This document shows positions 50,788 to 59,408 of a stretch of DNA of 64,000 bases, piece after piece. The DNA is from Siminovitchia acidinfaciens (lineage in GTDB: Bacteria; Bacillota; Bacilli; Bacillales; Bacillaceae_C): positions 274,946-338,945 of the forward strand of contig NZ_QYTV02000001.1 of NCBI RefSeq assembly GCF_003605385.1, written 5' to 3'. Below the pieces are notes generated by a model. That model saw nothing but the letters and a program-made list of their open reading frames with translations. It had not been told where the DNA came from and did no database searches. The position numbers and the translations under genes are program-made. The first letter of the stretch is position 1; each line of letters opens with the position of its first letter.

Positions 50788-51060
50788 GTGGAAGAGAGTG
50801 AAAGGTTACTGGTTTTACAAGTAAAAGAGTTATCCAGAAAGGTAGAGCAGCAGGAGAAGCTGATAGAAAAATATCGCATTTTGGCGAAAGTTGTCCAAGA
50901 GGCCGAAATATGGGATTACAGCATCTATGATGAAGTGCCTGACGATACGTGGGTGGCATTGGATCAAACGGGTTATGAAAGAATGAAGCAAGTGTTGTCG
51001 GAACTGGATGAATTGCAACCTTGGAAAACGTCCATCGAAAAGCGTCTGGGAGGGGGATAA
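50788..51060 (+). CDS. Unknown 90-residue protein inside the dioxygenase operon
   Basis: This small, acidic, soluble protein has its first 40 residues as a coiled coil (LLVLQVKELSRKVEQQEKLI). The second half is conserved-looking and aromatic (EIWDYSIYDEVPDDTWVALD), ending KRLGGG. The GTG start at 50788 follows GGGAGGAC. The gene lies between the beta subunit and the amidotransferase-like gene, and its 3' end carries the ribosome site of the latter. I know of no counterpart in the proteobacterial tdn or atd clusters. It may be an accessory or assembly protein of the dioxygenase; no family recognised. Confidence 0.65.
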   Translation: MEESERLLVLQVKELSRKVEQQEKLIEKYRILAKVVQEAEIWDYSIYDEVPDDTWVALDQTGYERMKQVLSELDELQPWKTSIEKRLGGG

Positions 51061-51062
51061 AA

Positions 51063-51845
51063 CTGAAACCGTTAGCTGGCATTGTTGGAACAATCTATGA
51101 TTTACAGACACCTTTCACCCGTGAAGTGGAGTTGGTCAATCAAAAAAATACAGACTTTAAAACTGAACGAGTTTTATATAGCGCGGAAAATACTCTGTCG
51201 TATTTCCAAAAAGTGGGCTTTCATGCCTGTATGATTTCACCCCATGAGGATCGTAGCATCATTGATCGGTTGGATATGATCGTCATCCCTGGAGGACCTG
51301 ACGTTAATCCGAATTTATATGAACAGGTCCCTCACCCGAAGACATTCTTTGAAAAGGATGGTGCCAGGGATCATTTTGAAAAGGGAATCATTGAACTGGC
51401 AATTGAGAAAGGCAAACCGATCTTCGCCATCTGTCGCGGTTTGCAATTGGTGAACGTGGTTTTGGGGGGGACGTTGCACCAACATTTGCCGGACTGGTCC
51501 ACTGAAGTTCCGCACAGATCCATTGAGGGTCCAGCAGCGTATGTACATAAAGTAAGGACTGCCGGGTGGCTGAAAGAAACGATTGGTGAAGAACTAAGTG
51601 TCAATTCTTGGCATCATCAAGGAATTGACACTTTAGCACCCGAGCTGACACCTTTAGCTTGGTCGCCGGAAGGGCTCATTGAAGCATTTGAAGCTAAACC
51701 TGATTTTGCACCGATATTTGGCGTACAATGGCACCCTGAGATTTTGCAGGACAAAAAAAGCATTGATCTACTCGCTGTTTCCTTGGAACGTATAATATCG
51801 AATTTTAAGATTGGGGGAGATGAACATGTTAAAAGTAGACTCTAG
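51063..51845 (+). CDS. Class I glutamine amidotransferase-like hydrolase (peptidase C26), aniline cluster type
   Basis: This 260-residue protein is of the gamma-glutamyl-GABA hydrolase family. The nucleophile is C124 (FAICRGLQLVN) and the dyad is H224 and E226 (VQWHPEI). The oxyanion region reads IVIPGGPDVNP. Aniline clusters contain such a gene (tdnT/atdA2), whose product hydrolyses gamma-glutamylanilide back to aniline and glutamate and so keeps its level safe. The start appears to be CTG at 51063, six bases behind GGGAGGGGG; no ATG, GTG or TTG fits, as the TTG at 51021 has no ribosome site. It overlaps the GS-like gene by 20 bases. Confidence 0.8.
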   Translation: MKPLAGIVGTIYDLQTPFTREVELVNQKNTDFKTERVLYSAENTLSYFQKVGFHACMISPHEDRSIIDRLDMIVIPGGPDVNPNLYEQVPHPKTFFEKDGARDHFEKGIIELAIEKGKPIFAICRGLQLVNVVLGGTLHQHLPDWSTEVPHRSIEGPAAYVHKVRTAGWLKETIGEELSVNSWHHQGIDTLAPELTPLAWSPEGLIEAFEAKPDFAPIFGVQWHPEILQDKKSIDLLAVSLERIISNFKIGGDEHVKSRL

Positions 51846-53322
51846 TTTTGTGGGGATTCACAATCTAAGAAGCAAAGAAGAAGAGGAAATGGTTGAGCAA
51901 ATCAAGGCAACGATAGAAGAAAAGAACATTCGTCTGATCCGGGTGGCCTGGGCAGACCAACATGGAATTTCACGAGCGAAGACAATGACGGTTCCAGCTT
52001 TTCACAGAGTGTTGGAAAGCGGGCTTGAATTCAACACAGGGCCGTTGTTCTTTGATACAGGAAGCGCGATCGTCTTCAATCCATTCCAAGAGGGAGGCGG
52101 TTTTGATTTAGAGGAAATGACCGGTTGTCCTAACTATCGTCTGATCCCTGATCCGTCGACTTTCAGAATTTTACCGTGGGCCCCTCATACCGCTTGGATT
52201 CTTACAGATGCCTATTTAAAGGATGGTAGGCCGTTGCCTTTTGATAGTCGGGGTATTTTAAGAAAAGCCCTCAACGAGTTCAAGGATTCCGGTTTCGAAT
52301 ATATTTCCGGAATTGAAGTTGAATGGAATTTGATGAAGATTGTCGATAACAAACTGAATCCCGAATTCATGGGAGCGCCCGGCATTGCGGCAGAAGCACC
52401 CGCTGTCTTATCTTCCGCCAGGGGATATCAATATCACTTGGAGTCCCATCTTGACGAAGTGGACGATGTATTGTATGAAATCTCAAACGCGCTTTCAGCT
52501 TTGGGACTACCGTTAAGCACCATGGAAGATGAATGGGGGCCGAGTCAGCAAGAGTTCACATTTGAGCCTCTCACAGGGTTGGAAGCGGCTGATACTATGC
52601 TGCTTTTCAGAAATACAGTGAAGCAAATATGTAAAAGGCACGGATACGTCGGCTCCTTCATGTGCCGCCCTGCATTTTCAAGTTTTGTCTCAAGTGGATG
52701 GCATTTACACCAATCAATCCGGAGTCTTGAAACAGGTGAAAATGTTCTCAAAGATCCATACGAGCTTGAACCGACATCAGAAATTGGAAAGCATTTCATG
52801 GGTGGTATTTTAATGCATGCACAAGCCGCTTCTGTATTTACCACTCCGACAATTAACGGGTTTAAACGGCTTAACCCTAACTCTTTAGCTCCCGACCGGG
52901 CCGGCTGGGGAGATGATAACCGTGGGACTATGCTTAGAGTGATCGGAGCTCCTGGTGAAAAGAATGTGCGGTTTGAAAACCGTATCGGGGAGCCTGCCGC
53001 GAATCCATACCTGTATCTTGCTTCTCAAGTAATCGCAGGTGCGCATGGTATTCAGAACAAAATAGATCCGGGAATACCGAGTAAAGAGGCCTACAATGAC
53101 GATCGCCAAAGACTGCCGAGAAGTCTCAAAGAAGCGGTGGAAGCCTTGAAGAAAGATACATTGTACCGTGAGAAAATGGGAGATTTGTTTATTGATTATA
53201 TTACCAAAATTAAAGAAAGTGAGATTTCCCGTTACGAAGCATTTGTTAAAGAAAATGGCATTGAAGACCACCAAATGGTTGTTACCGACTGGGAGCAACG
53301 AGAATATTTTGACCTATTCTAA
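51826..53322 (+). CDS. Glutamine synthetase-like protein, gamma-glutamylanilide synthetase type
   Basis: This 498-residue protein is of the glutamine synthetase superfamily. The N-terminal part has IRLIRVAWADQHGISRAKTM. The catalytic domain shows GIEVEWNLMK, EWGPSQQEFTFEP (Glu ligands), SGWHLHQSI (His) and NRGTMLRVIG, and a C-terminal ENRIGEPAANPYLYLASQVI. It lacks the regulatory loops of true GlnA. In aniline degraders the homologous gene (tdnQ/atdA1) makes gamma-glutamylanilide from aniline, glutamate and ATP as the first step. The ATG at 51826 follows GGGGGAG. Its company of dioxygenase subunits and the amidotransferase-like gene is the main argument for this assignment; a polyamine or other amine ligase is the alternative. 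Confidence 0.8.
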   Translation: MLKVDSSFVGIHNLRSKEEEEMVEQIKATIEEKNIRLIRVAWADQHGISRAKTMTVPAFHRVLESGLEFNTGPLFFDTGSAIVFNPFQEGGGFDLEEMTGCPNYRLIPDPSTFRILPWAPHTAWILTDAYLKDGRPLPFDSRGILRKALNEFKDSGFEYISGIEVEWNLMKIVDNKLNPEFMGAPGIAAEAPAVLSSARGYQYHLESHLDEVDDVLYEISNALSALGLPLSTMEDEWGPSQQEFTFEPLTGLEAADTMLLFRNTVKQICKRHGYVGSFMCRPAFSSFVSSGWHLHQSIRSLETGENVLKDPYELEPTSEIGKHFMGGILMHAQAASVFTTPTINGFKRLNPNSLAPDRAGWGDDNRGTMLRVIGAPGEKNVRFENRIGEPAANPYLYLASQVIAGAHGIQNKIDPGIPSKEAYNDDRQRLPRSLKEAVEALKKDTLYREKMGDLFIDYITKIKESEISRYEAFVKENGIEDHQMVVTDWEQREYFDLF

Positions 53323-53528
53323 CAGAAGAGTATTCCTAATATTCGGGATATGAAACTCGGATTCTATTTGAATAAGGAGTTTTTAATTCATACCTGATCC
53401 CCCGGAGAAAGGAGTGTATGAATTCGGATGGGTGCGTTGTTTAATAGGTGCGACCTTACAGCTGAGTAGACTGTTGATGTGAATGTCAGCGGTTGGATAG
53501 GCAAGAAAATCAAGTGAGGGGGCTTAAA

Positions 53529-54293
53529 ATGGCTTCTCGTGGAACTGGGTTTTTAAATGATTTCAAAGTATACAGTGTAACGGAGCAAATCGCGGATCAT
53601 ATTAAACAAGCAATTATTTACGGGGATTTAAAGGAAGGGGAGAAACTGCCAAGTGAAACAGAAATGGCCGAAACGCTTCATGTGAGCAGGAACACGATCA
53701 GAGGAGCCCTGTATCTGCTCTCCTGCGAGAAGCTGATTGAGACGAGGCCGGGAAGGAGCGGGGGACACTACGTATCGACAATCACCGAAAATGCAATCAA
53801 TCAAAGTTTCGGAGATGCCTTAAGCTTATCCTTATCCTTGGCAGGCACTACCATAGAAGAAGTGATAGAGCAACGCCGGATTATAGAAGTCCGGGCGGCC
53901 TACCTGGCAGCTTTGCGGAGAACGGACGATGATTTGCAAAGGTTGAAGGAAAATATCCACTTCTTGAATAGTGAACCCATGTCAGACTTGATTTTTTGTA
54001 AAAACAACTATCTTTTTAATCAAAACGTTTCACTTGCAACAAAAAACCGATTGATCAATCTGTCATTTGTGACGTTAGCGCGTATCATCGTACCACTATT
54101 TAAATATATCAATGTGCCGATTTCTTTGAAGAAGACATTAAATGAAGAGCTGGAAGACATTTATACTCTGATTTATAACCAAGATCCAATGAAGGCTGCG
54201 AAAAAAATGGGGGAACACCTTTCCCATTTTGAAGAATATTTTAAAGACGTTTATCCAAAGGAAAAAACAATTCAACTTGAAATCAATCTCTAA
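53529..54293 (+). CDS. GntR family regulator, FCD subfamily, aromatic cluster
   Basis: This is a 254-residue regulator. The winged helix is at about 15-80 (VTEQIADHIKQAIIYGDLKE, ETEMAETLHVSRNTIRGALYLL), then GRSGGHYVSTIT. The FCD part is less well preserved in its histidines (KNNYLFNQNVSLATKNRL in place of the usual FHxxI motif), so ligand binding may differ. It is a paralogue of the regulator at 38853. The ATG at 53529 follows GAGGGGG. It stands between the dioxygenase block and the catechol genes, 33 bases before the catechol dioxygenase, and probably controls both; muconate or aniline would be logical effectors. Confidence 0.85.
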   Translation: MASRGTGFLNDFKVYSVTEQIADHIKQAIIYGDLKEGEKLPSETEMAETLHVSRNTIRGALYLLSCEKLIETRPGRSGGHYVSTITENAINQSFGDALSLSLSLAGTTIEEVIEQRRIIEVRAAYLAALRRTDDDLQRLKENIHFLNSEPMSDLIFCKNNYLFNQNVSLATKNRLINLSFVTLARIIVPLFKYINVPISLKKTLNEELEDIYTLIYNQDPMKAAKKMGEHLSHFEEYFKDVYPKEKTIQLEINL

Positions 54294-54326
54294 TCAGAAA
54301 AAACAATGGAGCGGGAGGAATTTATT

Positions 54327-55106
54327 ATGAGCAAGCAAGCTGTAAAAAATGTTCGTGTAGAAGAGGTTTTTAATCTGTACATCAAGCATATGCAGGAGTT
54401 TTTGAAAGAAGCGAGGTTGAATCACGAGGAGTATACCAATTTCGTCAATTGGGCGGACCGCCTGGGACGTGCTGGGGAGCTCCCATTATATGCGGATGTA
54501 TTCCTTGAAACCCATGTGCTTCGGGCTATGTATACGGATAAACCAGGCACCCAGCCATCCCTTCTTGGGCCTTACTTCATCGAAGGCTCCCCGCTTGTGG
54601 AAAGCGAACCTGGCCAGCAACTTGTGCTGACACAGCGTCCGGATGAACCAGGAGAAGTACTGATCTTCAAAGGAAATGTGAGCAGCGTCGACGGTATGCC
54701 GCTGGCGAATACGAGGGTGGAAATGTGGCAAAACGATAACTCCGGCAAATACTCCGCCTTTGATTCCGATGCACCAAGATACAATTTGAGGGGACATTTC
54801 TTCACTGACGAAAACGGGAACTTTGAAGTAAAGTCCATCGTTCCGCTTCCTTATTCGATTCCAGATCAGGGTCCGACCGGGGAATTCCTGGAATACGTAG
54901 ATCAGCATCCGATGCGCCCGGCTCACCTCCACCTCATGTTTGAAGCTGACGGCCATGAAACCCTGATCACCCAGGTGTTTTTTGAAGGCGACAAGTGGCT
55001 GGAATCAGACGTGGCGGATGGCGTACGAACTGAACTCATCACCAAGCTGGAAGATAAAGGCGATCATAAAGAGGCTTCCTTAAACTTTGTGATGCGCAGG
55101 GAATAA
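54327..55106 (+). CDS. catA: Catechol 1,2-dioxygenase (intradiol)
   Basis: This non-haem Fe(III) dioxygenase cleaves catechol to cis,cis-muconate. In its 259 residues the N-terminal helical dimerisation domain (1-70) precedes the intradiol beta domain. All four iron ligands are visible: Y152 (RYNLRG), Y176 (PLPYSIPDQG), H200 and H202 (RPAHLHL). Hydroxyquinol 1,2-dioxygenase is a close alternative, since length and motifs overlap, but the neighbouring muconate cycloisomerase favours catechol. The ATG at 54327 follows GGGAGGAA; an earlier ATG at 54306 lies before that site. The gene ends at a strong terminator. Confidence 0.85.
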   Translation: MSKQAVKNVRVEEVFNLYIKHMQEFLKEARLNHEEYTNFVNWADRLGRAGELPLYADVFLETHVLRAMYTDKPGTQPSLLGPYFIEGSPLVESEPGQQLVLTQRPDEPGEVLIFKGNVSSVDGMPLANTRVEMWQNDNSGKYSAFDSDAPRYNLRGHFFTDENGNFEVKSIVPLPYSIPDQGPTGEFLEYVDQHPMRPAHLHLMFEADGHETLITQVFFEGDKWLESDVADGVRTELITKLEDKGDHKEASLNFVMRRE

Positions 55107-55116
55107 AAATGAATAC

Positions 55117-55150
55117 CAAGGGGGCATTGTTCAATGTCCCCTTGTTTTTT
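55117..55150 (+). terminator. Terminator after catechol dioxygenase gene
   Basis: CAAGGGGGCATT (55117-55128) pairs with AATGTCCCCTTG (55133-55144) with one G-T pair, followed by TTTTTT. Confidence 0.9.
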
Positions 55151-55183
55151 ACCTAATATTCAGAAGGAACGGAGGGAATCATC

Positions 55184-56326
55184 GTGAGTGTCATACGCAT
55201 CAAGCGCATTCATACAAAAATTTTGGATATACCCATCAAGCGTCCCCATCAATTTTCAACAGAGAAAGTGTCGGCCAAAAGCTTTGTGTTAATCAAGGTG
55301 GAGCTTAGCAACGGCGTTGTCGGCATCGGGGAAGGAACAACTCCGGGAATCTGGTGGAACGGCGAGAGTGTGGAAACGATGAAGCTCGTCATCGACCGGT
55401 ACGCCGCCCCCCTGCTCCTGGGTGAAAATCCGGTTTTTATCGAAAAGCTTATGCAAAAGCTTAACCGGCAAATCCGTGCCAACCACTTTGCGAAAGCCAC
55501 AGTTGAAATGGCCCTGTATGACGCGCTCGGAAAAATGTACGGCGTGCCGGTCCACCAACTACTGGGCGGCCTGCACCTGGAAAAGATCCCAGTCCGTTGG
55601 GCATTGGCATCCGGCACTCCCGAAGGGGATATCGAAGAAGCGATCAGCCATGTGGACGCCGGGCACTATGACAACTTCAAAACTAAGTCCGGGAAGGAGA
55701 GTCCTGATGACGATGCCCTGCGGAATATCCGAATCGCAGAAGGGATCCGGGGCAGGTCCTCCATCGGAATCGACCCGAACGGTTCATGGGATAAAGTCAC
55801 CGTGATGAAATGGATGGACGCCTTCTTCGAATCGGGAATTGACTTTCTCGAGCAGCCGCTGCCACCCGAAGACATCAGGGGGCTAGCCCAGCTTGCTGCG
55901 ATGAAAAAAGTGCCCATCATGGCCGATGAAAGCCTGGCCACTGTCCAGGATGCCATGCGTCTGGCGGAAGAGAAAGCGGCGGATATCTTTTCCCTGAAGA
56001 TACATAAATCCGGCGGGATGAAGAATACGGTGAGAATTGCCGGGATTGCTCAGGCAGCCGGCATCTCCTGTTTCGGAGGGACTTCGTTGGAAAGCTCCAT
56101 TGGGACCGCCGCCTGCGTTCATGCCTATGCATCGATCTCGAATCTGGATTACGGGAGCGAACTGTTCGGGCCCGGCTGGCTGGCGGATGATCCGGTGAAA
56201 AACCCGCTGACCATCAAGGACGGTTCCATTCTGGTTCCTGCGGGAGCCGGGCTTGGCGTGGAGCTGGACGAAAAGAAAGTGAGAAAATACGAGAGGAAAG
56301 AAGAGGGAGTGGAGATATTCCAGTGA
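55184..56326 (+). CDS. catB: Muconate cycloisomerase
   Basis: This 380-residue enolase-superfamily enzyme converts cis,cis-muconate to muconolactone. The acid-base lysines are K166-T-K168 and K272 (FSLKIHKSGG), and the metal ligands are D197 (IGIDPNGSWD), E223 (FLEQP) and D248/E249 (MADES). The N-terminal capping domain has the flexible loop residues GEGTTPGIWWNGESVET typical of muconate and chloromuconate cycloisomerases. The start is GTG at 55184 behind GGAGGG. It has its own short leader after the catechol dioxygenase terminator. No catC gene follows; the next aromatic genes begin at 59409. Confidence 0.9.
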   Translation: MSVIRIKRIHTKILDIPIKRPHQFSTEKVSAKSFVLIKVELSNGVVGIGEGTTPGIWWNGESVETMKLVIDRYAAPLLLGENPVFIEKLMQKLNRQIRANHFAKATVEMALYDALGKMYGVPVHQLLGGLHLEKIPVRWALASGTPEGDIEEAISHVDAGHYDNFKTKSGKESPDDDALRNIRIAEGIRGRSSIGIDPNGSWDKVTVMKWMDAFFESGIDFLEQPLPPEDIRGLAQLAAMKKVPIMADESLATVQDAMRLAEEKAADIFSLKIHKSGGMKNTVRIAGIAQAAGISCFGGTSLESSIGTAACVHAYASISNLDYGSELFGPGWLADDPVKNPLTIKDGSILVPAGAGLGVELDEKKVRKYERKEEGVEIFQ

Positions 56327-56426
56327 AATACTGAATTTCGTCTACACTCACTTGCGGGACAGGTCTCATTTATAGAACGTATCACTTTTACTGATTGAAA
56401 ATCTTTCGAAATGAGGAATGAGATGA

Positions 56427-58190
56427 ATGGCTGAAAAGCTTGTATGGAAAGTCGGGGGTCAGCAAGGGGAAGGAATAGAAAGCACAGGAGATATCTTTTC
56501 TAAAGGTTTTTGTCGTTTGGGCTATTTTTTATATGGATACCGTCACTTCTCTTCCCGAATTAAAGGAGGACATACGAATAATAAAATTTGTGTAAGCACT
56601 AAACAGGTGCATACGGTGACGAGGGATGTGGATATTCTCATCGCATTTGATCAAGAAACGATTGATTTAAACTTCCATGAGCTAAATGAAGATGGCGTGA
56701 TTATTGGCGACGCCAAGTTCAAACCGAGAAATCCTGCTGCCTCTAAGGCTCAATTATATTCAGTACCTTTTACGGAGATTGCCGAAAAACTAGGTACAAC
56801 TTTGATGAAAAATATGGTTGCAATAGGAGCCACCTGCGCTGTAATGAATAAAGAAATTGAGACTTTCACTACGGTTATTAAAGAGATATTTGGTAGAAAA
56901 GGTGAGGACGTCGTCTTAAAAAACATGAAAGCGATGCGAAGGGGCTACTTATTTATGAAAGGAATCCTTGAAGAAGGCTCCCGTGTTTTTTCGCTTGCAC
57001 AGTCGGATGGAAAAAGGCGGATGTTCATGATCGGAAACGATGCAATCGCCTTGGGTGCTATAGCAGCAGGGGCTCGCTTTATGCCTGCCTATCCTATTAC
57101 ACCAGCTTCGGACATTATGGAGTATTTGATTAAACAGTTACCAAAGGTCGGCGGAACCGTCATACAAACCGAAGATGAGATTGCAGCCGTTACTATGGCC
57201 ATCGGTTCCAATTACGCAGGAGCCCGCGCCTTTACTGCTTCGGCAGGTCCAGGGTTATCACTGATGATGGAGGCGATCGGGCTATCCGGTATGACAGAAA
57301 CACCGCTAGTTGTCGTGGATACACAGCGGGGAGGCCCTTCCACAGGGCTGCCGACAAAGCAAGAACAATCCGATTTGATGCAGGTGATCTATGGGACCCA
57401 CGGAGAAATTCCCAAAGTGGTGATAGCTCCAAGTACTGCTGAGGAAGCCTTTTACGATACTGTGGAGGCATTCAATATTACCGAAGAATATCAATGTCCA
57501 GTCATTGTACTGTCTGATTTGCAACTTTCGTTGGCAAAGCAAACAGTTGAGCCATTAGAGCTGGATCGGGTAGAGATTCGCCGGGGAAAACTGGTAAATG
57601 AACCAGAGGAAAAGAAGGGCAAATCTACGTATTTCAAACGCTTTGAAGTGACCGAAGATGGTACTTCGCCGCGAGTGCTTCCAGGAACAAAGCATGGGAT
57701 CCATCATGTGACAGGGTTGGAACATGATGAAGAAGGGCGCCCGAATGAAACGGCATCTAATCGACAGGCTCAAATGGAGAAAAGGGGGCGTAAGTTGGAT
57801 GGTTTCGCTGAGCAGTTCCAAAATCCAATTGCGGTGCTTGCTCCTCATGAAAAGGCCGATCTGCTTTTGGTAGGATTCAACTCCACCCGCGGTGCCATAA
57901 TGGAGGCGATGGAGCGGTTGGAAGAAGAGGGAGCCAAAGTGAACCATGTGCATATCCGATTGGTCCATCCGTTTCCGGTAGAACATGTAAAGCCATATAT
58001 AGAGGCCGCCCGGCATGTATTGGTTGTGGAAAATAACGCCACAGGCCAGTTGGCCAATATCCTCAAGATGAATGTGGGCCATATAGATAAGATTCACAGT
58101 GCGCTGAAATTTGATGGAGATCCATTTCATTCTGAGGATGTGTATGAAGGAAGCAAGGAGTTGTTGGAATATGACTATGTCAACATTTAA
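56427..58190 (+). CDS. 2-oxoacid:ferredoxin oxidoreductase, alpha subunit (gamma-alpha fusion, KorA type)
   Basis: This 587-residue subunit has the gamma domain first (WKVGGQQGEGIESTGDIFSK, about 1-190), then the alpha/pyrimidine-binding domain (PAYPITPASDIMEYL near 220, TEDEIAAVTMAIGSNYAGAR) and the C-terminal domain II. This order is that of KorA, the two-subunit 2-oxoglutarate or 2-oxoacid ferredoxin oxidoreductase of Firmicutes and Actinobacteria. The start ATG follows GAGGAATGAG. The beta subunit overlaps by 20 bases and a [4Fe-4S] ferredoxin gene follows, so a full oxidoreductase-ferredoxin unit is encoded within the aromatic cluster. It may supply electrons to the Rieske oxygenase. Confidence 0.9.
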   Translation: MAEKLVWKVGGQQGEGIESTGDIFSKGFCRLGYFLYGYRHFSSRIKGGHTNNKICVSTKQVHTVTRDVDILIAFDQETIDLNFHELNEDGVIIGDAKFKPRNPAASKAQLYSVPFTEIAEKLGTTLMKNMVAIGATCAVMNKEIETFTTVIKEIFGRKGEDVVLKNMKAMRRGYLFMKGILEEGSRVFSLAQSDGKRRMFMIGNDAIALGAIAAGARFMPAYPITPASDIMEYLIKQLPKVGGTVIQTEDEIAAVTMAIGSNYAGARAFTASAGPGLSLMMEAIGLSGMTETPLVVVDTQRGGPSTGLPTKQEQSDLMQVIYGTHGEIPKVVIAPSTAEEAFYDTVEAFNITEEYQCPVIVLSDLQLSLAKQTVEPLELDRVEIRRGKLVNEPEEKKGKSTYFKRFEVTEDGTSPRVLPGTKHGIHHVTGLEHDEEGRPNETASNRQAQMEKRGRKLDGFAEQFQNPIAVLAPHEKADLLLVGFNSTRGAIMEAMERLEEEGAKVNHVHIRLVHPFPVEHVKPYIEAARHVLVVENNATGQLANILKMNVGHIDKIHSALKFDGDPFHSEDVYEGSKELLEYDYVNI

Positions 58191-59040
58191 GGACTTCAGA
58201 AATGGAGTCAAGCCCAATTGGTGTCCAGGCTGCGGAGACTTCTCGGTGCAGGCGGCTGTTCAGCGTGCAGCTGCTAATATTGGACTTACCCCCGAAGAAC
58301 TTGTGCTTGTATCCGGGATTGGATGCTCCGGCCGTCTATCGGGATATATCCGTTCCTATGGGTTTCATGGAATCCACGGACGTGCGCTTCCAATCGCCCA
58401 GGGAGTAAAGATGGGTAACCGGGACCTTACTGTTGTCGCAGCCGGAGGGGATGGGGACGGATTTGCAATAGGGATCGGTCATACGATCCACGCTATGCGC
58501 CGTAATATGGACTTGACTTATATTGTGATGGATAACCAGGTGTACGGGCTGACAAAAGGCCAGACATCTCCCCGATCGGAAAGTGGATTTGTCACTACCT
58601 CCACTCCGGACGGCTCAATTGAAAAAGCTTTATCACCAATGGAGACGGCATTGATCAGCGGGGCTACATTTGTGGCCCAAAGCTTTTCTTCCGATATAAA
58701 AGGCTTGACAGCTACAATTGAGGCTGGAATTTTGCATAATGGATTTTCTATCATCAATGTGTTCAGTCCTTGTGTGACATACAACAAATTCAATACGTAT
58801 GATTGGTTCAGAGAGAATTTGATCAGGTTGAGCGATATTGAGGGGTATGATCCAAAGGACCGTAAAATGGCAATGAACACTTTATTGGAAAATAAAAGTA
58901 TGGTCACGGGGATTATTTTTCAGGAGGAACGTCCCTCGTATCAGGAGATGGTGAAAGGATATGCCGAAAAACCATTGGCACAAATCCCGCTGGATTTAAA
59001 CTCAGATTTATTTCACGAGCTTGTCGCTGATTTTATGTGA
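58171..59040 (+). CDS. 2-oxoacid:ferredoxin oxidoreductase, beta subunit (KorB type)
   Basis: This 289-residue thiamine diphosphate subunit has cluster cysteines in NWCPGCGDFSV (near 14-24), SGIGCSGR and SPCVTYNKFNT, which hold one [4Fe-4S]. The TPP-magnesium motif is GGDGDGFAIGIGHTIHAMRRN followed by MDNQVYGLTKGQTSPRS. This subunit decarboxylates the 2-oxoacid and passes electrons to ferredoxin. The ATG at 58171 lies in the alpha gene behind AAGGAG. 2-Oxoglutarate is a likely substrate by similarity, but pyruvate or another oxoacid cannot be excluded from sequence. Confidence 0.9.
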   Translation: MTMSTFKDFRNGVKPNWCPGCGDFSVQAAVQRAAANIGLTPEELVLVSGIGCSGRLSGYIRSYGFHGIHGRALPIAQGVKMGNRDLTVVAAGGDGDGFAIGIGHTIHAMRRNMDLTYIVMDNQVYGLTKGQTSPRSESGFVTTSTPDGSIEKALSPMETALISGATFVAQSFSSDIKGLTATIEAGILHNGFSIINVFSPCVTYNKFNTYDWFRENLIRLSDIEGYDPKDRKMAMNTLLENKSMVTGIIFQEERPSYQEMVKGYAEKPLAQIPLDLNSDLFHELVADFM

Positions 59041-59051
59041 GAGTCCCATAG

Positions 59052-59354
<303 letters not shown>

Positions 59355-59408
59355 TATAGATCACTATTTGAAATCTATGAAATTTACAGTGATGAGGAGG
59401 TTTATCAT

